Positions 1 through 4,387 of a stretch of DNA of 5,639 nt are shown one piece after another; positions within the stretch are counted from its first letter, which is position 1; every line of letters begins with the position of its first letter. The stretch covers positions 1 through 5,639 of the forward strand of contig JASIBM010000494.1 in the NCBI GenBank assembly GCA_030045175.1, read 5' to 3'. This DNA comes from Streptosporangiaceae bacterium (lineage in GTDB: Bacteria > Actinomycetota > Actinomycetes > Streptosporangiales > Streptosporangiaceae). The notes under the pieces were generated by a model. The model searched no databases. It saw only the letters and a program-made list of their open reading frames with translations, and had not been told where the DNA came from. A program made the translations under genes and the position numbers.

Positions 1-465
1 GGCGTGGACATCGACGACAGGAAGCTGGCGTGGGCGCGCGAGCTCGGCGCGACCCACACGATCAACTCGCGCGAGGCCGACCCGGTCGAGCAGATCCGCG
101 CGCTCACCGAGGGCAACGGCGCCGACGTCGTGATCGAGGCCGTTGGCCGGCCGCAGACGTATGAGCAGGCGTTCTACGCCAGGGACCTGGCAGGCACCGT
201 GGTGCTCGTCGGCGTGCCAACGCCCGACATGCGGCTCGAGCTGCCGCTGCTCGACGTGTTCGGCCGGGGCGGGTCGCTGAAATCCTCCTGGTACGGCGAC
301 TGCCTGCCCGACAGGGACTTCCCGATGCTGACCGACCTGCACCTGCAGGGCCGGCTGCCGCTCGAGAAGTTCGTGTCTGAGGTCATCGCGCTGGACGCCG
401 TCGAGGAGGCGTTCGCCAAGATGGGCCGCGGCGAGGTGCTCCGCAGCGTGGTCGCCTTTGAGTAG
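1..465 (+). CDS. Zinc-type (MDR) alcohol/formaldehyde dehydrogenase, C-terminal part; probably S-(hydroxymethyl)mycothiol dehydrogenase-like
   Basis: The gene is open at the left edge; about 154 codons are visible before the TAG at 463-465. The first visible residues (GVDIDDRKLAWARELGA) are the end of Rossmann strand beta-2 and the helix after it; the early Asp is the usual NAD ribose-binding acid. GADVVIEAVGRPQTYEQAF and GTVVLVGVP are the typical second half of the MDR cofactor domain. The tail, with SLKSSWYGDCLP, RDFPMLTDLHLQGRLPLEKFV and GEVLRSVV, is close to what I remember of actinobacterial mycothiol-dependent formaldehyde dehydrogenase (MscR/AdhE2) and related NDMA-type alcohol dehydrogenases. 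Those enzymes have about 360 residues, so the zinc-binding N-terminal half lies outside the window. Expected reaction: NAD-dependent oxidation of an alcohol or of the formaldehyde-mycothiol adduct, in the cytoplasm. The next gene starts 11 bases downstream, so the two are probably co-transcribed. The MDR family is secure; the mycothiol substrate is an inference. Confidence 0.85.
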   Translation, partial: GVDIDDRKLAWARELGATHTINSREADPVEQIRALTEGNGADVVIEAVGRPQTYEQAFYARDLAGTVVLVGVPTPDMRLELPLLDVFGRGGSLKSSWYGDCLPDRDFPMLTDLHLQGRLPLEKFVSEVIALDAVEEAFAKMGRGEVLRSVVAFE

Positions 466-471
466 GAAAGG
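464..471 (+). promoter_or_regulatory. Ribosome binding site of the sulfotransferase-like gene
   Basis: AGGAAAGG overlaps the TAG stop of the dehydrogenase gene and lies 5 bases before the GTG at 477. It supports that GTG as the start and suggests translational coupling between the two genes. Confidence 0.6.
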
Positions 472-476
472 TCGTC

Positions 477-1334
477 GTGGCTGATCCCGTCCGTATAGCG
501 ATGTGGTCTGGTCCGAGAACGCTGTCCACCGCGCTCATGCGTTCCTTCGAGAACAGGTCAGACACCGTCGTGGTCGACGAGCCGCTGTACGGCTTCTACC
601 TGGCCCGAACCGGCAGCTCGCATCCGGGACGGGACGAGGTGATCGCATCGATGCCGGTGAGCTGGCCGGACGTGGTCACCGCGCTGGTGTCGGGGCCGGT
701 GCCCGCGGGGTGCTCGGTGTACTACCAGAAGCACATGACGCACCACCTGCTGCCCGACGTGGACAGGTCCGCGCTGGCCGGGCTGCGGCACGCCTTCCTG
801 ATCAGGGATCCGCGCCGGCTGCTCGCGTCTTACGCGAGGGTCAGGGACACGCCCACGCTGGCCGACCTGGGCCTGGCCCAGCAGGCCGAGCTGTTCCGGC
901 TGTTCGGCGGGCCGGTCATCGACGCGGCCGACCTCGCGGCGCGGCCGCGGGCGGTGCTCGCGGCGCTCTGCGCCGCGCTGGGGATCGGCTTCGACGAGGC
1001 GATGCTGTCCTGGCCGGCCGGGTCGCGGCCGACCGACGGGGTCTGGGGCAAGTACTGGTACGCCAGCGTCTGGGCGTCGACCGGGTTCAGGGCCCCCGAC
1101 GTCACGGACGCTCCCGACGCCACGCCGGTCTCAGCCCCGCCCCCAGCCCCGCCCCCAGCCCCGCACTCAGCCCCGCTCCCAGCCCCGCACTCAGCCCCGG
1201 CCTCAGCCGCCCCACCAGCCCCAGAAACCTCACCAGCACCGGCTAACGCGCTCCCGGCGGAGCTAGAGCCGCTGGCCGCCCAGTGCCAGCCGTTCTACGA
1301 CGAACTCGCGGCGCACAAGCTGACCTGCCCTTGA
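477..1334 (+). CDS. Sulfotransferase-like P-loop protein with Pro/Ala-rich insert
   Basis: A 285-residue cytoplasmic protein with a GTG start. Residues 7-20 (IAMWSGPRTLSTAL) form the 5'-phosphosulfate-binding P-loop of PAPS-dependent sulfotransferases, here as SGPRTLST. FLIRDPRRLLASY (107-119) matches the 3'-phosphate-binding element, with R110 and S118 at the usual spacing of eight. VVDEPLYGFYL (32-42), WGKYWYASVWASTGF (190-204) and the C-terminal LAAQCQPFYDELAAHKL (266-282) are conserved blocks of this small sulfotransferase-like family, which I remember as about 240-250 residues long. The extra length is a low-complexity stretch at about 212-260 (SAPP/PAPH/SAPL units), encoded by a 12-bp tandem repeat and placed between two conserved blocks, so probably in a surface loop or linker. 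The gene lies 11 bases after a dehydrogenase gene and 136 bases before an aminotransferase-like gene. As I recall, the N-terminal half of plant BCAT-like fusion proteins has the same motif order (SWSAPRSLST, then VVDEPLY). The sulfotransferase fold is well supported; the substrate, and whether it binds PAPS, are unknown. Confidence 0.85.
   Translation: MADPVRIAMWSGPRTLSTALMRSFENRSDTVVVDEPLYGFYLARTGSSHPGRDEVIASMPVSWPDVVTALVSGPVPAGCSVYYQKHMTHHLLPDVDRSALAGLRHAFLIRDPRRLLASYARVRDTPTLADLGLAQQAELFRLFGGPVIDAADLAARPRAVLAALCAALGIGFDEAMLSWPAGSRPTDGVWGKYWYASVWASTGFRAPDVTDAPDATPVSAPPPAPPPAPHSAPLPAPHSAPASAAPPAPETSPAPANALPAELEPLAAQCQPFYDELAAHKLTCP
1131..1226 (+). repeat. 12-bp in-frame tandem repeat (minisatellite), about 8 units
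   Basis: Units start at 1131, 1143, 1155, 1167, 1179, 1191, 1203 and 1215. The consensus is YCAGCCCCGCNC; the first five or six units are near-perfect and the last two are degenerate. The repeat is in register with the reading frame, so each unit encodes four residues (SAPP, PAPP, PAPH, SAPL, PAPH, SAPA, SAAP, PAPE; residues 219-250 of the sulfotransferase-like protein). Gain or loss of units would keep the frame. Confidence 0.92.
1135..1162 (-). other. G-quadruplex-prone tract on the minus strand
   Basis: The plus strand has five C-runs of 4, 5, 4, 5 and 4 bases at 1135-1138, 1140-1144, 1147-1150, 1152-1156 and 1159-1162, separated by only one or two bases. The minus strand, which is the template for the sulfotransferase-like gene, therefore carries five consecutive G-runs with 1-2 base loops, a near-ideal G-quadruplex pattern. 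Folding in vivo is an inference. Confidence 0.65.
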
Positions 1335-1354
1335 CCGCGAGACGTCCCCGAACC

Positions 1355-1406
1355 ACAACGTGGGGTCCTTCCTGTCGTTGTAACAACAGCGAGGGCCCCA
1401 CGTTGT
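1355..1406. repeat. Long imperfect palindrome/hairpin between the sulfotransferase-like and aminotransferase-like genes
   Basis: The outer arms ACAACGTGGGG (1355-1365) and CCCCACGTTGT (1396-1406) are perfect 11-bp reverse complements. Pairing continues inward: U1366-G1395 wobble, then CCU 1367-1369 with AGG 1392-1394, U1370-G1391 wobble, a C/C mismatch, and CUGU 1372-1375 with ACAG 1386-1389, leaving a small loop around 1377-1384. Nearly all of the 52 bases can pair. An 8-bp direct repeat CGCGAGAC brackets the region at 1336-1343 and 1407-1414. There is no U-tract after the hairpin, so if it is a terminator or attenuator it is of the GC-rich actinobacterial kind. A dispersed REP-like palindrome is the main alternative. 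Confidence 0.75.
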
Positions 1407-1455
1407 CGCGAGACAACAGCGCTCACGCGCCCGCCACGCCCCGAGAGCTACGTAC

Positions 1456-1463
1456 GAGAGGAG
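1456..1463 (+). promoter_or_regulatory. Ribosome binding site of the aminotransferase-like gene
   Basis: GAGAGGAG ends 7 bases before the GTG at 1471 and decides that start. The sequence just upstream (1407-1455) contains no convincing -35/-10 pair, so read-through from upstream is the simplest model. Confidence 0.7.
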
Positions 1464-1470
1464 CTTTACC

Positions 1471-2388
1471 GTGCTACAGCAGTTCGACGAGCGGAACAGG
1501 GACATCATCGTCAACGTGGGCGGGCGGCTGACGCACCGCGACCAGGCGGCGGTGAGCCCGTTCGACTCGGCCGTCCAGGGCGGCGACGCGGTCTGGGAGG
1601 GGCTGCGGCTGCACCAGGGCCGCATCTTCCGGCTGACCGAGCACCTGGCCAGGCTCCGCAGGTCCGCCCGCGCGCTCGCGTTCGACTCGGTGCCGACCGA
1701 CGACGAGATCATCACCGAGATCCGGCGCACGCTCGCGGCCAACGAGATGACCGACGGCGTGCACATCAGGCTGACCCTGACCAGGGGCGTGAAGATCACC
1801 AGCGGCATGGACCCCAGGCTCAACCAGGCGGGCCCGACGCTGATCGTCCTGCCTGAGCACAAGGCGCCGGTGTACGACGCGAGCGGGATCACGCTGATCA
1901 CCTCGAGCATCCGGCGGCCGCCGCCCGACTGCCTGGATCCCAAGATCCACCACGCGAACCTGCTCACCTCGATCCTCGCCAAGATCGAGGCCAACGTCGC
2001 GGGCGCCGATGACGCGCTGATGCTCGACCAGCGTGGCTTCGTGGCCGAGACCAACGCAACCAACGTGTTCTGCGTGCACGACGGCGTGCTCGGCACGCCG
2101 ACGCCGGCCGCGTGCCCGGAGGGGATCACCAGGGCCGTGGTGTTCGAGCTCGCGGCCTCCGCCGGAATCGAGTGCGCGGCCGGCGACTACTCGCTCACCC
2201 AGTTCTACTGCGCCGACGAGGTCTTCGTGACCGGCACCATGGGCGGGATCGCGCCGGTCATCAAGATCGACGGGCGGGTCATCGGCAGCGGCCGGCCTGG
2301 CCCGGTCACCGGCAGGCTGACCAAGCTGCTCGCCGACCTGACGGCGACCACAGGGACTCCCGTATCGGGTATGGCGCGCGACCGTTAG
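1471..2388 (+). CDS. Class IV PLP aminotransferase-like (BCAT-like) protein with displaced catalytic lysine
   Basis: A 305-residue cytoplasmic protein of the branched-chain/D-amino-acid aminotransferase fold (class IV). The N-terminal domain has GGDAVWEGLRLHQGRIFRL (37-55), matching the family's 'FEGIRxYxGrifRL' block, though the usual Tyr is H48. The PLP domain keeps E193 (AETNATNVF), G218-I219-T220-R221 and the T254-G255-T256 phosphate-binding turn (VTGTMGGIAPV). The lysine block reads LDPKIHHANLLTSILAKIEAN (155-175). Ordinary members have 'PRVKSLNYLNNILAKIEA', which aligns without gaps and puts H160 where the Schiff-base lysine should be; K158 is the nearest lysine. IHIRLTLTRG-like and ALMLDQRGFVAETNATN segments and the tail IDGRVIG..GPVT.RL..L closely resemble, from memory, the C-terminal half of plant BCAT-like proteins. 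The start is set by the RBS at 1456-1463. Likely substrates would be amino acids or 2-oxo acids if active. Family assignment is firm; ilvE function is not supported, so no symbol is given. Confidence 0.88.
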   Translation: MLQQFDERNRDIIVNVGGRLTHRDQAAVSPFDSAVQGGDAVWEGLRLHQGRIFRLTEHLARLRRSARALAFDSVPTDDEIITEIRRTLAANEMTDGVHIRLTLTRGVKITSGMDPRLNQAGPTLIVLPEHKAPVYDASGITLITSSIRRPPPDCLDPKIHHANLLTSILAKIEANVAGADDALMLDQRGFVAETNATNVFCVHDGVLGTPTPAACPEGITRAVVFELAASAGIECAAGDYSLTQFYCADEVFVTGTMGGIAPVIKIDGRVIGSGRPGPVTGRLTKLLADLTATTGTPVSGMARDR

Positions 2389-2392
2389 TCAT

Positions 2393-2419
2393 GTCATGTT
2401 AAAGGTGACGGCACATGAC
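2393..2419. promoter_or_regulatory. Inverted repeat upstream of the small exported protein gene (possible operator)
   Basis: GTCATGT (2393-2399) and ACATGAC (2413-2419) are perfect 7-bp reverse complements separated by 13 bases. The left arm is preceded by another GTCAT (2388-2392), giving a direct repeat as well. The element lies between the stop of the aminotransferase-like gene and the RBS of the next gene, a place suited to an operator. I see no convincing promoter hexamers beside it. A chance repeat of this size is possible. Confidence 0.35.
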
Positions 2420-2439
2420 CGGCGACGAACGGAGGATTC

Positions 2440-2742
2440 ATGAGCGCCTCACGGATCACAGCGCTGGCGGCAGCCCTGCTTGCCGCCGCGTCGCTGACCG
2501 TCGGTTTGGCTGGCCAGGCGGCGGTCGCTGCCCAGAGCCGACACGACACGCATTACGACATCATCGGCTACGGCTATGGCACCGGCTCGACGTCCCTCGC
2601 CGCCAAGGAGGCGGCTGAGGACAGCCTGGAAGGCGACTACTACGGGTGCACCCCGCCGCTCGGCGACCTGGTCTACGACACCGAGGGGTCTAACGGAATC
2701 TGGAGCGCCGAGGTAGACGCGAATTGCGAGGGACTGAGGTAA
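2440..2742 (+). CDS. Small exported protein with two cysteines, unrecognised
   Basis: A 100-residue protein. GGAGG at 2431-2435 lies 4 bases before the ATG at 2440, which fixes the start. Residues 1-31 form a Sec-type signal peptide: a short basic N-terminus (SASR), a hydrophobic Ala/Leu core, and a VAA|QS cleavage site (V29-A30-A31). The mature protein of about 69 residues is acidic and Gly/Tyr-rich, starting SRHDTHYDIIGYGYGTGST. It has an Ala-rich helix (SLAAKEAAEDSLEGDYYG) and two cysteines, C70 and C96, well placed for one disulfide. The layout (G-rich strand, helix, C, W..A..D..C) suggests a small compact extracellular domain. I do not recognise the family and assign no function. It is 51 bases after the aminotransferase-like gene and may have its own promoter. 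It converges on the GH3 gene with a 32-base gap between the two stop codons. Coding is supported by the RBS, the signal peptide and the high third-position GC. Confidence 0.82.
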   Translation: MSASRITALAAALLAAASLTVGLAGQAAVAAQSRHDTHYDIIGYGYGTGSTSLAAKEAAEDSLEGDYYGCTPPLGDLVYDTEGSNGIWSAEVDANCEGLR

Positions 2743-2761
2743 CCCCGCCCGCCGCGCCAGC

Positions 2762-2778
2762 CTAGCCGAGCGGGCTAG
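2762..2778. terminator. Weak bidirectional hairpin between convergent genes
   Basis: CTAGCC (2762-2767) and GGCTAG (2773-2778) form a 6-bp stem with a 5-base loop (GAGCG). The hairpin lies between the stop of the small exported protein and the end of the minus-strand GH3 gene, and overlaps the latter's stop codon (2775-2777). There is no T-tract on either side. It is placed as a shared terminator would be, but the short stem keeps confidence low. Confidence 0.35.
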
Positions 2779-4079
2779 CCAGCCAGGACCACGCGAAGCG
2801 CGATGACCCGCTCGGCGGCGGCCTTGAACGCCGTCTGCTGGTAAGCCGAGTCGCGGGAGTAGCTGGCCTTCAGCGCGTTCATGGCGGTCCGGCCCTCGTA
2901 GAACGACTGCTGCGCGCAAAGCAGCAGGTCCATGCCGGCCCTGCTGGCCAGTACCGCACGAGTGGCTATCGATCCGAACGGGTCCAGCGCGCCGGCCTCG
3001 AGCGCATCGGTGATCGTCACGCCGCCGAACCGGAGCCGCTGGCGCAGCTCGCCCTGCACGATCTTCTTCGACAGCCCGGCCGGGAACTTCGGGTCAAGGG
3101 CCGGGTAGATCGCCCACGAGACCATGACCAGCTTGACCTTGGCGGCGATCGCCGAGCGGTACGGCAGCTCGTCTACTGACCTGATCTCCGAGAGCGGCAG
3201 GTCCAGCGTGACTGGCCGCAGGTCGGTGTCCTGGTACTGGGCCGCGGCGCCGAGGCCAGGGAAGTGCTTGACGGTGGCCGCGATCCCGTTTCGCTGTTCC
3301 GCCTTGACGAACAGCGTGCCGAGCCTGGCGACCGTGGCCGCGTTGTCGCTGAACGAGCGGCCGTACTCGTCGATGAAGTTGTCCGGCTGCCGGAACACGT
3401 CGAGGACCGGCGCGAGGTTGACGTTCAGGCCGACGCTGCGCAGGTTCGCCGCCGCGCCTGCGCCCGCGGCCGTGGCGGCCGCAGGCGGGTCTGCGGACTC
3501 CCCGACCTGCTTTTCCGACAGGTAGGGCTGACCAGGCAGCCGCCGGACCTCGCCGCCCTCCTGGTCCGTCATCAGCAGCAGCGGATAGCGGCGCAGCGGG
3601 TTGAGCCGGCTCGCGTTCGCCCGCTCAAGCTCGGCAGTCACCTGGGCGAGTTGCGCGGGCGTGCCGACGTTGCTTGTGAAGAAGATCACCCCGGCCGCCT
3701 CGCCGTGTGAGATCAGGCGCAGCAGCCCGGTGGGAGGTTCCAGGCCCTGGTAGCTGTAGATCACGCGCTGGCCAGCGAGCTGAGCGACGCTCATGTCCGG
3801 CAGCGCCGCCCTGGCCGCGGCGAAGCCGCCAGCGACCGGTGATGTCACGCCCCTTGCCAGGCCGATCGTCGGAGACACCGCGGAGAGCCGCCCGGTGCCA
3901 TGATGCCGGTTAGGTGACGAGCTCGGGTGATCACCCGCCGTCCGCGTCGGGAACTGGGATGCCCCCGGTGTGCCGAGCACCCCGTGGTGTCCGGCCGCCG
4001 CGCCCGCGGTGAAGATCAGGATCAAGGCGATCGCGACCGCCGCGCCTGCGACGGTGATCAAGAGCATGGTTCGGCGCAC
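2775..4079 (-). CDS. Exported glycoside hydrolase family 3 (NagZ-like) protein
   Basis: A 434-residue protein. The GTG start (complement of 4077-4079) has a GAAAGG ribosome site 8 bases upstream; an internal ATG four codons later is less well placed. Residues 5-29 are a hydrophobic signal or anchor segment without a lipobox Cys, followed by a Ser/Pro/His-rich linker (about 31-70). The GH3 N-terminal TIM barrel then runs from about 95 to 433: AGVIFFTSNV (129-138), LLLMTDQEGGEVRRL (167-181), NVNLAPVLDV (219-228), GRSFSDNAATVA (240-251), VKHFPGLG (270-277) and VTITDAL (354-360), where D358 is the expected nucleophile. This is the single-domain beta-N-acetylhexosaminidase (NagZ/LpqI) layout, which in actinobacteria acts outside the membrane on wall-derived GlcNAc-containing sugars. 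The loop after KHFPG contains no histidine, whereas NagZ enzymes carry the Asp-x-His acid/base dyad there. The substrate may therefore differ from GlcNAc-MurNAc. Family and export are firm; specificity is open. Confidence 0.9.
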   Translation of the reverse strand: MRRTMLLITVAGAAVAIALILIFTAGAAAGHHGVLGTPGASQFPTRTAGDHPSSSPNRHHGTGRLSAVSPTIGLARGVTSPVAGGFAAARAALPDMSVAQLAGQRVIYSYQGLEPPTGLLRLISHGEAAGVIFFTSNVGTPAQLAQVTAELERANASRLNPLRRYPLLLMTDQEGGEVRRLPGQPYLSEKQVGESADPPAAATAAGAGAAANLRSVGLNVNLAPVLDVFRQPDNFIDEYGRSFSDNAATVARLGTLFVKAEQRNGIAATVKHFPGLGAAAQYQDTDLRPVTLDLPLSEIRSVDELPYRSAIAAKVKLVMVSWAIYPALDPKFPAGLSKKIVQGELRQRLRFGGVTITDALEAGALDPFGSIATRAVLASRAGMDLLLCAQQSFYEGRTAMNALKASYSRDSAYQQTAFKAAAERVIALRVVLAG

Positions 4080-4163
4080 GGGACTGGCCTTTCAGCAAGC
4101 CAGCCACGCTTGGCAGGCTGTCGCGTTCGTCGCGCTGTCCTGACCGGCGAGCCCGGCGCTTTT

Positions 4164-4176
4164 CATTGCTGCAATG
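4164..4176. promoter_or_regulatory. 13-bp palindrome, possible operator for the GH3 gene
   Basis: CATTGC (4164-4169) and GCAATG (4171-4176) are perfect reverse complements around a single T, in a locally AT-richer patch about 85-97 bases upstream of the GH3 start. A dimeric repressor could bind here. There is no direct evidence of function. Confidence 0.35.
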
Positions 4177-4308
4177 CTACGGATACCTAACGCTCCGCGC
4201 ACGGCGATCGATTCCACCAGACTATGACCAACACGGCGAGACCGGCACAGCCGGGGCGGCACGGCGAGCTCGGCGGGACACGCCAGATGCGGTCAATACG
4301 CTGAAGCG

Positions 4309-4337
4309 CTGACTGGCTGACTCGATCCAGATACGCT
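4309..4337 (+). promoter_or_regulatory. Candidate sigma-70-type promoter of the VOC gene
   Basis: CTGACT (4309-4314, compare TTGACA) is followed after 17 bases by TACGCT (4332-4337, matching TANNNT). This predicts a start of transcription near 4344 and a leader of about 45 bases before the ATG at 4388. The -35 element lies in the GCTGACT direct repeat. It is based on pattern only. Confidence 0.35.
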
Positions 4338-4387
4338 GCGTAAGCCATTCAAGCCAGCACGACCGAGCCAAAAGATGAGGGAAGCTC

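Larger units (their letters stand above)
4080..4387. other. Divergent intergenic region (308 bases)
   Basis: This lies between the minus-strand GH3 start and the plus-strand VOC start, so it must hold the promoters of both. I see the GH3 ribosome site (complement of 4088-4093), a 13-bp palindrome at 4164-4176, GCTGACT repeated at 4308-4314 and 4316-4322, ATACGCTG repeated at 4296-4303 and 4331-4338, and one plausible promoter for the VOC gene. I see no RNA gene and no small ORF with a good ribosome site. The GH3-proximal part has no -35/-10 pair I would defend. Confidence 0.6.

Noticed and set aside
1131..1226. CRISPR array
   Set aside because: The 12-bp units are contiguous, have no spacers, and encode a periodic peptide in frame within a recognised gene.
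503..1246. Second plus-strand coding frame overlapping the sulfotransferase-like gene
   Set aside because: Its product is Arg/Ala-rich with no motifs, while the overlapping frame has clear P-loop and 3'-phosphate motifs. It is a GC-driven shadow.
1355..1406. tRNA or riboswitch
   Set aside because: It is a single long hairpin with no cloverleaf, no CCA end and no recognisable aptamer core; neither neighbour suggests a known riboswitch ligand.
1336..1414. Insertion sequence remnant
   Set aside because: No transposase fragment is present, and the left direct repeat is 11 bases away from the palindrome arm, so a clean target duplication is not shown.
1263..2129. Long minus-strand open frame (288 codons) opposite the aminotransferase-like gene
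   Set aside because: It has no recognisable domain and no ribosome site, and it runs through the hairpin and across the real coding frame. It is a shadow.
1471..2388. Calling the aminotransferase-like gene ilvE
   Set aside because: The lysine-block, signature and Tyr positions differ from functional branched-chain aminotransferases, and the better resemblance is to the uncharacterised BCAT-like clade.
3264..3710. Plus-strand open frames opposite the GH3 gene
   Set aside because: They lie entirely within the strongly supported GH3 frame and have no ribosome site or motif.
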